A stretch of DNA of 64,000 nucleotides, taken from positions 1 through 64,000 of the forward strand of contig NZ_JAYGIM010000008.1 in NCBI RefSeq assembly GCF_034930985.1, in the 5' to 3' direction. The stretch's first letter is position 1. Each line of letters opens with the position of its first letter. The position numbers were made by a program, and so were the translations under genes. Positions 9,345 to 17,391 of this stretch are shown here, in pieces. Origin of the DNA: Arcicella lustrica. GTDB taxonomy: Bacteria > Bacteroidota > Bacteroidia > Cytophagales > Spirosomataceae. The notes under the pieces are model-generated. The model was given only the letters and a program-made list of their open reading frames with translations, ran no database searches and was not told the DNA's origin.

Positions 9345-10484
9345 TCAATTTTCAGAAAGTGTGGTAATTGTCATGGTTTGGTTATGCAAGCCACAACGAG
9401 CATTTGGGTTTAATGGTGAAATTTCGCCATAAGAATAAAAACCTGTTATTACGGGTTCCTCGCCCATTATTTCACGAGCCGCTTCTACTTCTTCTTCAGT
9501 TCTTTGTCCAAGTACTAATTTTCTACCCACGCAGCTCACTAAAATGGCCAATTCTGGTGAATCTTCAAAAGGTTGGATAGAATCTTGGGCAGCTTTTGCC
9601 GAAGCGTCAATGAGTCGGTCGAAATTGGCTTTCATAAAACGAACCAAAGAGCCTTTGGGTAATTCTCCTGCAAAAGTCATACTTTTCTTTTCTTCATCAA
9701 TAGAAAGTATGGTTCTTACAACGGGTTCAGCATCTTCGGTTTCACGCATTGATAAAGGAAAAAGTAAAGCCGCACCCGGAAGCCCTTCTACATATTTTCC
9801 TAAGTATTCTTTGTATAAATCCAAAGCGGCAACATCGCCAATTTTGTATAATATATTGTATTCAGATTCTGTTACTTCACGTTCCGGACCAAAACCATCC
9901 CAACCTCCCATTGTGCCATGCCCAACGCTCAGATTTTTACTGTATAAACCTATTGCAACAATTTTCCCTTCTTCTGGATTACGATTCAGCCCCACTAAAG
10001 TTTTTTCAAATCTTGCTGCATCGCCAGCCAAACCTCCAGAAATCAAAATCCTTTCGTCTGTCTTTTTATTCAAACTGGCAATCAATTCACTTCCATTTAC
10101 TTTTGCTCCATCCGATATGACAAAAATTGTTCTCAAATCGTCTCCAGTCAAAGCTTCAGCTATTTTTTCACCCGCAATACCGCTTTCATAATGCGAATTA
10201 ATGTCTATTTCAACACTTTTGATTGATGTTTTTTCAAATTCAATGGCTGTTACAATGATTGAACCATCGTGTACAGAATCTTGATAGATTTCACCAGAAG
10301 TTGAATTAATGACAATATCCGCATTAGGATAAAGATTTTTGAGATAATCAAAAGGTTTGATAGTCTCTAAAACAATTCTTTCCCCAAATGCCAATACCCA
10401 ATTAGCATTTGAAGCAACAAAACCCTCATTTTCAGAGATAGTTTTCCATTGATTGTTAGTGAATACAGTTTGTTGGGTTTTCAT
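9345..10484 (-). CDS. FIST domain sensory protein
   Basis: This has FIST_N and FIST_C domains, a sensory module thought to bind small ligands, possibly amino acids, next to signalling proteins. The FIST_N part covers about residues 20-215, with a glycine-rich stretch near ISGGLAGDAA. FIST_C covers about 220-365, with a conserved CVGRKLVLG segment and a C-terminal GFYSYGEISP motif. I chose the ATG at 10484 (379 residues) over an in-frame TTG three codons upstream. The protein is soluble. The downstream kinase lacks an obvious sensor domain, so this is a natural partner for it. Ligand binding is inferred from the family, not seen. Confidence 0.85.
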   Translation of the reverse strand: MKTQQTVFTNNQWKTISENEGFVASNANWVLAFGERIVLETIKPFDYLKNLYPNADIVINSTSGEIYQDSVHDGSIIVTAIEFEKTSIKSVEIDINSHYESGIAGEKIAEALTGDDLRTIFVISDGAKVNGSELIASLNKKTDERILISGGLAGDAARFEKTLVGLNRNPEEGKIVAIGLYSKNLSVGHGTMGGWDGFGPEREVTESEYNILYKIGDVAALDLYKEYLGKYVEGLPGAALLFPLSMRETEDAEPVVRTILSIDEEKKSMTFAGELPKGSLVRFMKANFDRLIDASAKAAQDSIQPFEDSPELAILVSCVGRKLVLGQRTEEEVEAAREIMGEEPVITGFYSYGEISPLNPNARCGLHNQTMTITTLSEN

Positions 10485-10928
10485 AGTGAGCAAAGCTTAG
10501 GAATTTATCGAGATTATGAAATTGTATAATTTACTTCAAATCAATTCTTTAGATATCGACGAATAAATTGGGATTTACTCATCACAAATTTTCCATTTTC
10601 AGATAAAACCTTAGGCTAATTTCAACTGTAATTGGATAAAAAATTTGTCCTTTTACTCAAAGATACTACTATTATTAAAAAAAAAATATTTGACGCATTT
10701 CATATTTAAATAAATATTAACGTATAATATCCTTCATTCATCAGAACAAATAAATCAAATAGCATACCAATTTTAATCAAAAAAAATATTTGCCTTAAAA
10801 AAAGACATTTATCAAAATTTTTCATCGTTTAGTACAAATTTTTATTACCACAAGATAATATTTTGGCATAAAAAAAGGGGCATCAAATTTTTCAATCTGA
10901 TGCCCCTTTTTTTATATTTTTTATTTTT
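10485..10928. other. Intergenic region upstream of the FIST/kinase operon
   Basis: This gap of about 440 bases is very AT-rich, with long A and T runs. It should hold the promoter of the leftward FIST operon. A single TAnnTTTG-like box is visible on the minus strand (10665-10658) without a convincing -33 partner. The rhaT terminator occupies 10870-10913. I see no gene. Confidence 0.4.
10870..10913. terminator. Rho-independent terminator of the rhaT-like gene
   Basis: A stem of GGGGCATCA with TGATGCCCC is flanked by A7 and T7 tracts (arms 10870-10885 and 10898-10913, 12-base loop). It lies 16 bases past the stop codon of the leftward symporter gene. The tracts make it potentially bidirectional. 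Confidence 0.88.
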
Positions 10929-12011
10929 TTAACCTTTCAAAGAGTTACCATAACCCACAATTAATACCGAAAGTACAATCGTTAAGATTCCGACGATGAT
11001 TGTCGTTAAAGTCTTCTTAGAAACACCTTTCCATTCATTTAATACTAAACCCCACGAATTAGCTACTAAAATGATGAATGCCATGTGTAGAATCCAAGAA
11101 CTAGGTCCATTTCCTAATTTACTCTCTCCCATTCCATAGAAAAAGAATTGTAAAAACCATGTTGTTCCAGCAATGGCACTAAATACATAGTTTTTCAATA
11201 AAGGAGTTTCAGCATTGGTATAATCACCAAAAGATTTATTCTTGAAGTTCAAGTACATACACCAAATCAAATTAGTTGTTAAACCGCCCCAAAGAATAAC
11301 GATATAAACAACGTTGTTACGATAAAGGAATTCGCCTTGTCCGGGATTACTTGCTACCCAAATTTCATTCGCTACGTTCGACATCGCCGAACCTGCTTCA
11401 ATCCCAAAACTAAAACAAGCACTCAACAAACCTGAAATAATCGAAAAAGTAAGTCCTTTCACAATATCAAACTCCTGATTTTCAGCACTTACTTTTCCTG
11501 CTAAATCTTTATCTTTACTCCCACCAGCTTTTCCACAAATCACAATTCCCAACACACAAACAGCCAAACCTAGCAAAACCATTTGTCCCCAATTGGTAGA
11601 TACCAAATCATAAATGGTATCTTTTCCAGCAGTTTTATTGAAGTAATAATAAACAGAAGGAATCAAAGAACCAAAAACTGAACAAAGCCCAAGAATGATT
11701 GAACTACCCAATGAAATACCCAAATAACGTACTCCTAAACCGTAAGTTAAACCACCAATTCCCCACAAAACGCCCATGCCATAAGTCCAAAACAATACAC
11801 TTCCTTCACTACTAGCAATAATTGAAGTAAAATCTGGAATGGTAAGATACGCTGCTAAAGGTGGAACAATTAACCATGAAAAAACACCTCCTGTAATCCA
11901 ATAACTTTCCCATGACCAACCTCTAACTTTCTTGTAAGGAATATAAAAACTCCCTGATGCAAAGCCGCCGATAAAGTGAAAAATAACACCTAAAATTGCT
12001 CCCATAATCAA
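10929..12011 (-). CDS. rhaT: RhaT-type L-rhamnose/proton symporter
   Basis: This inner-membrane sugar importer of the RhaT family (drug/metabolite transporter superfamily) has 360 residues. About ten hydrophobic segments run through the whole length, starting with the family-typical MGAILGVIFHFIGGFASGSF and the early motif YIPYKKVRGWSWESYW. It is divergent from a GntR/LacI-type regulator, as expected for a sugar uptake gene under local control. Rhamnose is the family's known substrate. No rhamnose isomerase, kinase or aldolase gene lies in the window, so the real sugar could be a related deoxyhexose or another monosaccharide. Confidence 0.85.
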   Translation of the reverse strand: MIMGAILGVIFHFIGGFASGSFYIPYKKVRGWSWESYWITGGVFSWLIVPPLAAYLTIPDFTSIIASSEGSVLFWTYGMGVLWGIGGLTYGLGVRYLGISLGSSIILGLCSVFGSLIPSVYYYFNKTAGKDTIYDLVSTNWGQMVLLGLAVCVLGIVICGKAGGSKDKDLAGKVSAENQEFDIVKGLTFSIISGLLSACFSFGIEAGSAMSNVANEIWVASNPGQGEFLYRNNVVYIVILWGGLTTNLIWCMYLNFKNKSFGDYTNAETPLLKNYVFSAIAGTTWFLQFFFYGMGESKLGNGPSSWILHMAFIILVANSWGLVLNEWKGVSKKTLTTIIVGILTIVLSVLIVGYGNSLKG

Positions 12012-12362
12012 TTATCTATTTGAATTTTGCTTGGCAAACACTTCTCTTTTATGTTTGCTTTTTTGTTAGAATGAATATTTTGTATCTAAGCGAAACCTAA
12101 GAATTGCCCCCAAACATCATCTTAAAAATTGAATAACATTTTTAGAGTAATTATTATAAATCTAGTTCTTTGAAAGAATAGTTTGTAAATTTGTTTCTTG
12201 GAATCGTATAAAATTTTACAAGGATAAACCAAAAACAAAAGGGAACTATCATGCACTTCCCTGCTCAAAAGATTTAAATTAAAAGAATGTATAGCAAAAT
12301 TAATTCTCAGCCTTAACGCTTCTTACTAGAGAAAATGTGTGAAGCTGAGTTTCCAAAGAATC
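12012..12362. other. Divergent intergenic region between rhaT and its probable regulator
   Basis: This 351-base control region holds the two outward promoters. A TAAATTTG box (12186-12193) faces the regulator, and the 10-base palindrome TAAAATTTTA lies at 12209-12218. Neither is strong evidence alone. No coding frame is supported. The regulator leader would be long if that box is used. Confidence 0.35.
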
Positions 12363-13373
12363 ATGTACCAGCTCAAACTCAATCCAAACGATAAAACACC
12401 AAAGTACAAGCAGATAATCCAGTCGGTTATTTCGGATATTGAACGCAATGTATTGAAGAAAAATGAACAGCTTCCCTCTATCAGTGAACTCAGCGAAGAG
12501 TATTATTTAGCCCGTGACACCGTAGAAAAAGCTTATCGTGAATTAAAAGAAAGAGGCTTCATTACTTCTGTACAAGGAAAAGGATATTATGTAAACAGCG
12601 GAGAAAGTAGAAAAATGAGGATTTTGTTAATCTTCAATAAACTAAGCTCTTATAAAAAGTTGATTTACTATGCTTTTTTGAAAGTATTGGGCGATAAAGC
12701 TTCGGTTGATTTACAGATTCATCATTATAATGCTCGTCTTTTTGATGAAATCATTGATAAAAATCTTGGTAAGTATAACTATTATGTAGTAATGCCGCAT
12801 TTTTTCCCTGATTCAGAAAAAGCTATTGCTATGAAGGCTTTGGAAAAAATCCCTTCGGATGAATTGGTTTTACTTGATAAAGATTTACCAGAATATAAAA
12901 ACGAATGTTTGTCGGTCTATCAAGATTTTGAGCGTGATGTTGCAGAAGCTTTAGAAAGTGCTAATGATTTATTTGCTAAGTATCAACGAGTTGTGTTGGT
13001 TTTTCCGAGTGATGGCAATTATCCTGCTGATATTGTAAGAGGTGTTCGTTACTTTTGTGTAAATGCCCACAAAGAATTTATCATCAGAGAGAACGTTGAT
13101 GAGGAATTACTCTCTCCACATACAGCTTATGTAGTTGTTGAAGAACACGATTTGGCTGAATTAGTTAAAAAGGTTCGTCAATCAAGTTATACTTTGGGTG
13201 ATGAAATCGGCGTGGTTTCTTTCAACGAAACAACTTTAAAAGAACTATTGGGCATCACCGTTATCACAACTGACTTTGAAACAATGGGCAGAACGGCGGC
13301 TGCTTTGTTGTTAGATAAAAAGAAAATTAAAGTAAAGAATCCTTTTTATATGATTCGGAGAGAAACGCTTTGA
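12363..13373 (+). CDS. GntR-family regulator with LacI/periplasmic-binding-like effector domain
   Basis: This transcription factor has a GntR winged helix (about residues 8-72, with QLPSISELSEEYYLARDTVE and the wing GKGYYV). It is followed by a type-1 periplasmic-binding-like domain (about 83-335) that should bind a sugar. This mixed architecture is that of AraR-type carbohydrate regulators. I place the start at the ATG at 12363 (336 residues); a GTG at 12339 is in frame. It is divergent from the RhaT-type symporter, its most likely target. A long palindromic repeat begins two bases after its stop codon. Confidence 0.88.
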   Translation: MYQLKLNPNDKTPKYKQIIQSVISDIERNVLKKNEQLPSISELSEEYYLARDTVEKAYRELKERGFITSVQGKGYYVNSGESRKMRILLIFNKLSSYKKLIYYAFLKVLGDKASVDLQIHHYNARLFDEIIDKNLGKYNYYVVMPHFFPDSEKAIAMKALEKIPSDELVLLDKDLPEYKNECLSVYQDFERDVAEALESANDLFAKYQRVVLVFPSDGNYPADIVRGVRYFCVNAHKEFIIRENVDEELLSPHTAYVVVEEHDLAELVKKVRQSSYTLGDEIGVVSFNETTLKELLGITVITTDFETMGRTAAALLLDKKKIKVKNPFYMIRRETL

Positions 13374-13374
13374 T

Positions 13375-13499
13375 AGCTTTGAGCTATGAGCTATGAGCTA
13401 TGAGCAGTGAGCTTTGAGCAATTAGCTCATAGCTCACGACTCAAAGCTAAAAAAGCTGATAACCTGAATCTGAAAGCTCATTGCTCACGGCTCAAAGCT
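13375..13499. repeat. Compound palindromic repeat built on an AGCTATG word
   Basis: The left arm, 13375-13399, is a tandem of GAGCTAT-like words. It is complementary (about 22 of 25 bases) to 13424-13448, and a second copy of the right arm (23 of 25 identical) follows at 13475-13499. The element fills the whole gap between the regulator and the Gre-like gene. It could fold into alternative long hairpins in RNA. Confidence 0.8.
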
Positions 13500-13507
13500 A
13501 AAAAAAC

Positions 13508-13951
13508 ATGAAACAAAAGATTGTCGATTATATTAATAATTTTTTAGACCAAAGAATACAAACTTCCTACGATGCCATGCAGGCGGCTCAGGCTTCTGCC
13601 AATGAAGAATCAAAATCGTCTGCGGGCGATAAGTACGAAACTTCCAGGGCGATGGGGCAACTCGACCGAGACATGCACGGTTTGATGCACGAACAAGCCA
13701 AAAGAGAAAAAGCTATTGTTGAAAGAATTGATATGAATCTTACTTTCAAAAAAGGAGCAGTTGGTGCTTTTCTGAAAACTTCTACTGGAAATTACTTTTT
13801 GGCTGTAAGTGTAGGTATTTGTAAAATCGACGGAGAAAATATCATGATTATTTCCCCACAATCTCCCATCGGAGCATTGTTGATGGGAAAAGGCAAAGAC
13901 GATACTTTTAATTTCAGAGGAAAAGAGGCTAAGATTGAGGAGATTTTTTAA
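13508..13951 (+). CDS. Small protein resembling the GreA/GreB C-terminal domain
   Basis: The protein has 147 residues. Residues 1-75 look helical and contain SSAGDKYETSRAM, and residues 80-147 resemble the C-terminal FKBP-like fold of transcript-cleavage factors, ending in a beta-rich stretch with SPIGALLMGKGKDD. Bacteroidota homologues are often labelled '3-oxoacyl-ACP synthase', for which I see no motif here. It might bind RNA polymerase, but the acidic tip of the GreA coiled coil is not evident, so function is open. Its 3' end overlaps the convergent AraC gene by 23 bases. Confidence 0.7.
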   Translation: MKQKIVDYINNFLDQRIQTSYDAMQAAQASANEESKSSAGDKYETSRAMGQLDRDMHGLMHEQAKREKAIVERIDMNLTFKKGAVGAFLKTSTGNYFLAVSVGICKIDGENIMIISPQSPIGALLMGKGKDDTFNFRGKEAKIEEIF

Positions 13952-14822
13952 AAGTGGTATCGCCAAAAGCAAGCCTAAATTGCGAAGGCGTTTGTCCTTT
14001 CAAATCCTTAAATTGTTTATTGAAATTCGATAAAGTATTAAAACCACTTTCATAGCAAACTTGCGTCACACTTAATTTATCTTCCATCAACAATTTGCAG
14101 GCATAACCAACCCGCAATTCACTGACAAAATCCGAGAAGGTTTTATTCGTCCTTGCCTTAAAGTAACGGCAAAACGCCGCCGTAGCCATCCCCGCCAACG
14201 AAGCCACTTCTGTTAAGTTGATTGAAGTACGATAATTGTTCAGTACGTATTCGTGAACTTTGTGCATTCGTTCGGTTTCAGAAGTTTTGAAAGGATTGGT
14301 ATAGCCAACGCTACTGATAAAATCATATTCATTGGAATTGGCTAATAGATTCAGCATTTCTAATAATTTCAAAATCCCTTCAAATCCTTGTAATGGCAAT
14401 AACTCTTTCATAAAAAGAAGAATCTTGTCATGTAATTCTCCACTGATTTCTAATCCACGACTGGCATTTAAAAAGAAATGTTTGAGCTTCGTCATTTCAT
14501 ATTTCTCAAAGAAATCTTTTCCCAAAAAATCTTCTGTAAAATACACCACAATTCCATGCGTTTTTAATTCGGGATTACCCTGAAAGTAAATCTCATCACT
14601 CCGCCAAAGATGTGGTAAATCTGGTCCGACAAAAACCATATCTCCTGCTTCAAAATGTTTGATATTATCTCCAATAAAGCGGGTACCTGTTCCTTCCAAC
14701 ACCACAAATAATTGATAATGCGGGTGAAAATGCCAGTTGGGGTCGAAGTACGGTTCTTTCAACTCTTTCATGGTGAAAGAATGATTTGGCGATTCTATAC
14801 TTTTATTTAATGGACTTTTCAA
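13929..14822 (-). CDS. AraC-family transcriptional regulator with cupin-type sensor domain
   Basis: The N-terminal cupin-like ligand-binding domain (about residues 15-170) contains WHFHPHYQLFVVLEG. The C-terminal double helix-turn-helix (about 190-290) has NLTEVASLAGMATAAFCRYF and VTQVCYESGFNTLSNFNKQF. Family members commonly carry the first 17 residues, which favours the TTG at 14822 (297 residues); the next ATG is at 14771. It is divergent from the sugar epimerase gene and separated from it by a perfect 16-base palindrome. It probably controls the epimerase/oxidoreductase genes in response to a sugar. Confidence 0.9.
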   Translation of the reverse strand: MKSPLNKSIESPNHSFTMKELKEPYFDPNWHFHPHYQLFVVLEGTGTRFIGDNIKHFEAGDMVFVGPDLPHLWRSDEIYFQGNPELKTHGIVVYFTEDFLGKDFFEKYEMTKLKHFFLNASRGLEISGELHDKILLFMKELLPLQGFEGILKLLEMLNLLANSNEYDFISSVGYTNPFKTSETERMHKVHEYVLNNYRTSINLTEVASLAGMATAAFCRYFKARTNKTFSDFVSELRVGYACKLLMEDKLSVTQVCYESGFNTLSNFNKQFKDLKGQTPSQFRLAFGDTTFKKSPQS

Positions 14823-14972
14823 AACCTATTTTTTTACTTTAATTGCTAACACTAATCTAAAAAATATCAAAATACAGTCAAAACTAATCAAAAGAGCGGA
14901 AATTTTTATGACTTTTTTTAGATTATTTTGTATTGTCAAAAATCCTTATCTGTTTGATTAAAATTAAACCCA

Positions 14973-14988
14973 AAACCAAATTTGGTTT
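14973..14988. promoter_or_regulatory. Perfect 16-base palindrome, candidate operator
   Basis: The sequence AAACCAAATTTGGTTT is perfectly symmetric. It lies between the divergent AraC regulator and the epimerase gene, 84 bases upstream of the latter. Fourteen of its bases recur at 45271-45284 in another divergent intergenic region. No protein binding is shown. Confidence 0.5.
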
Positions 14989-15071
14989 GAAGAACTCTGA
15001 AAATTAACAATTGAACACAATTAATAATTTATACACAAAATCAATCAAAAAAACCTTACGATAAAGATAAA

Positions 15072-15899
15072 ATGAAAAAATACGGAATGAATTTGCTCTT
15101 ATGGGGGACTGAGATTAACGAAGACCTTTTCCCAGTGTTAGAGCAGATTAAAGCGATTGGTTTTACGGGTGTTGAAGTACCCATTTTTGATGTTGACCCT
15201 GCGCATTGGCAATCTTGGCGTACAAAATTGGATGAATTAGGTTTAGATAGAATTGCAGTAACGATTTGTGGACCAGATTTCAACCAAATCAGCCCAGACC
15301 CAGTAATGAGAGCCGCTACTTTGGAAAGAAACAAAAGAGCTATCGACTGTGCCGTGGTTTTAGGTGCTGATTTATTAACTGGTCCATATCATTCAGCATT
15401 AAGCCATTTTACAGGAAAACCTGCTACTCAAGAAGAATGGAATTGGGCAGTAGAAAACTTGAGAGAATTAGCAGATTATGCCCAAGAAAAAGGAATTATT
15501 TTGGGTTTAGAGTACCTCAATCGTTTTGAAAGTTACTTGGTTTCTTGTGCAGATGAATTATTTCAATTGGTAGAAGACATCAATCATCCGCATTGTAAAA
15601 TCATGTTTGATACTTTCCACGCTAATATTGAAGAGAAAAGTTTGGGCGATGCCATCAGAAAATTAAGTAAACATTTGGTACATGTACAAGTATCTGAAAA
15701 TGATAGAAGTACAGTTGGCAAAGGAAATGTAAACTGGACAGATGTTTTTACGGCTTTAGAAGAAATTAAATACGATGCTTATTTATCAGTAGAAGCATTT
15801 AGTTCAAAATTGGCAGTAGCTAATATTTGGAGAAAAATGTTTGACAACGAAGAAACATTGATGAAAGAAAGCTTGGAATTCATAAAGTCTATGAGTTGA
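15072..15899 (+). CDS. Sugar phosphate isomerase/epimerase family protein (TIM barrel)
   Basis: This is a xylose-isomerase-like TIM barrel of 275 residues, closest in style to D-tagatose 3-epimerase/D-psicose 3-epimerase-like proteins. Metal-binding positions are expected at the Glu in LGLEYLNRFE (about 148-153), the Asp in MFDTFHANIEE (about 179-190), the His in LVHVQVSEND and the C-terminal Glu in LSVEAFS. There is no signal peptide. It heads a group with the Gfo/Idh/MocA oxidoreductase and the ThuA-containing protein, suggesting epimerisation or keto-sugar rearrangement. The final codons and stop lie inside a palindromic repeat. The exact substrate cannot be assigned. Confidence 0.88.
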   Translation: MKKYGMNLLLWGTEINEDLFPVLEQIKAIGFTGVEVPIFDVDPAHWQSWRTKLDELGLDRIAVTICGPDFNQISPDPVMRAATLERNKRAIDCAVVLGADLLTGPYHSALSHFTGKPATQEEWNWAVENLRELADYAQEKGIILGLEYLNRFESYLVSCADELFQLVEDINHPHCKIMFDTFHANIEEKSLGDAIRKLSKHLVHVQVSENDRSTVGKGNVNWTDVFTALEEIKYDAYLSVEAFSSKLAVANIWRKMFDNEETLMKESLEFIKSMS

Positions 15900-16060
15900 T
15901 GAGTTCAGGGTTTATGAGTTTAAAGTTCATGAGTAAAAAGTTTATAAGTTTTATACTCGTAAACAAACCTCAATTCTTAATTTTTTTCAGACTCAAGAAC
16001 TCATAAACTTTAATCTCATAGACTCATAAACTTTAAACTCATAGACTCATAAACTCAAAT
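15883..16060. repeat. Palindromic repeat of ATGAGTTTA-type words overlapping a gene end
   Basis: The left part (15883-15940) contains words such as GTCTATGAGTT and TTTATGAGTTTAAAG. The right part (about 15991-16056) has the complementary words ACTCATAAACTTTAA and CTCATAGACTCATAAAC several times. The stop codon of the epimerase gene (15897-15899) is inside the left part. The design parallels the repeat at 13375-13499 but uses a different word. Confidence 0.8.
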
Positions 16061-16068
16061 TTATAATC

Positions 16069-17178
16069 ATGAAACTAAACATTGCCATTGTCGGCTTAGG
16101 ATTTGGAGCTGAATTTATTCCCATTTATCAACGTCATCCGAACACGAATATGTACGCAATTTGTCAGCGTACTGAAGAGAAACTCAATGCCATTGGAGAT
16201 GCTTTCGGAATCGAAAAGCGTTATACCAGCTTTGAAGATTTATTGGCAGATCCAGCAGTAGATGTTGTACACATCAATTCTCCGATTCATAATCATGCAG
16301 AACAAAGCTTAAAAGCCTTGAATGCAGGCAAACACGTAGCTTGTACCGTTCCGATGGCAACTTCTGTAGAAGAATGTAAAGCAATCGTTGAAGCGACAAG
16401 AAGAACAGGCAAAAAATACATGATGATGGAAACCGTAGTTTACAGTCGTGAATTTTTGTATGTAAAAGAATTATACGAAAAAGGAGAATTAGGAAAAGTA
16501 CAATTCTTGAAAGCTTCTCACCAACAAGACATGGACGGATGGCCGGGTTATTGGCCAGGTTTGCCGCCAATGCACTATGCTACACACTGTGTGGGTCCTG
16601 TGGCTGGTTTGTTGAAATTACAAGCAGAGTACGTTTCATGCTTTGGTTCAGGAACAATTCGTGAAGAATTACATCAACATTATAACTCTCCTTTTGCCAT
16701 TGAATCTGCGCATATCAAATTCAAAGATTCAGATTTAAGTGCTTTGGTATATCGTTCATTATTTGATGTGGCTCGTCAATACCGTGAAAGTTTTGAAGTA
16801 TATGGTTCAAAAAAATCTTTTGAATGGTCGTTGATTGAACACGAAGAACATGTTGTTCATACCGCTAAAAAACCAGAACCAGAAATTCCAGAAAAAGTAA
16901 CTGTGCCAGATTATGCTCATTATTTGCCTGAAGAAATTCAAGTATTTACAACTGGTGGAGTATATGATACCGACGAAAACCAACACCTTTCTTTCTTGCA
17001 AGGTTCTGGTCATGGAGGTTCGCATCCGCATCTTGTACATGAATTTGTTTCGGCAATTGTTGAAGACCGTGACCCATTCCCAAATGCTGAACAATCTGCA
17101 AACTGGACATCAGTAGGTATTTTATCACATGAATCTGCTTTAAAAGGAGGCGAAATTATCTATATCCCTGATTTTTGA
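16069..17178 (+). CDS. Gfo/Idh/MocA family NAD(P)-dependent oxidoreductase
   Basis: This is a sugar or cyclitol dehydrogenase-like protein of 369 residues. The Rossmann motif GLGFGAEF lies at about residues 9-16, and the C-terminal Gfo/Idh domain starts at about 130 with the substrate-side segment THCVGP. The usual EKP motif after GKHV reads CTVP here (about 103-106), so the canonical lysine is missing. Variants of this motif occur in some environmental subfamilies. There is no signal peptide, so it acts in the cytoplasm. It lies 169 bases behind the epimerase gene across a repeat. It may oxidise or reduce a sugar at C3 in a keto-sugar route; this is inference. Confidence 0.9.
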   Translation: MKLNIAIVGLGFGAEFIPIYQRHPNTNMYAICQRTEEKLNAIGDAFGIEKRYTSFEDLLADPAVDVVHINSPIHNHAEQSLKALNAGKHVACTVPMATSVEECKAIVEATRRTGKKYMMMETVVYSREFLYVKELYEKGELGKVQFLKASHQQDMDGWPGYWPGLPPMHYATHCVGPVAGLLKLQAEYVSCFGSGTIREELHQHYNSPFAIESAHIKFKDSDLSALVYRSLFDVARQYRESFEVYGSKKSFEWSLIEHEEHVVHTAKKPEPEIPEKVTVPDYAHYLPEEIQVFTTGGVYDTDENQHLSFLQGSGHGGSHPHLVHEFVSAIVEDRDPFPNAEQSANWTSVGILSHESALKGGEIIYIPDF

Positions 17179-17222
17179 TTTGCATAATAATGAGGCTGTC
17201 CTAAAAGTTTTTGTGACCAAAC

Positions 17223-17342
17223 ATTATTCTGCGCAAGACCTCACCCCCAACCCCTCTCCTGTTGAGAGGGGAGCTTTTGGGACTAAAAAAAGCTCCTCTC
17301 TGCGGGAGAGGGGGTTGGGGGTGAGGTTGAGTGTAGAATAAT
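17223..17342. repeat. Long imperfect inverted repeat (CCTCACCCCCAACC type)
   Basis: The arms run from ATTATTCT (17223-17230) to AGAATAAT (17335-17342) and are complementary over more than 50 bases with few mismatches. The cores are CCTCACCCCCAACC and GGTTGGGGGTGAGG. The G/C-rich core contrasts with the genome. Similar C-rich hairpins occur dispersed in many Bacteroidota and cyanobacterial intergenic regions. A MITE-like origin is possible, but no target duplication is obvious. Confidence 0.85.
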
Positions 17343-17391
17343 ATTCAATACCCAATTTTAAATTATCCATGAATTTATACTATCAAAAGAA

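Noticed and set aside
9544..10191. Long open frame on the plus strand opposite the FIST gene
   Set aside because: It is antisense to a clear FIST coding sequence, is low-complexity Ser/Pro/Lys and has no family features; it is a shadow frame.
17192..17207. GAGGCTGTCC-like insertion-sequence end
   Set aside because: No matching opposite end, transposase gene or target duplication was found nearby.
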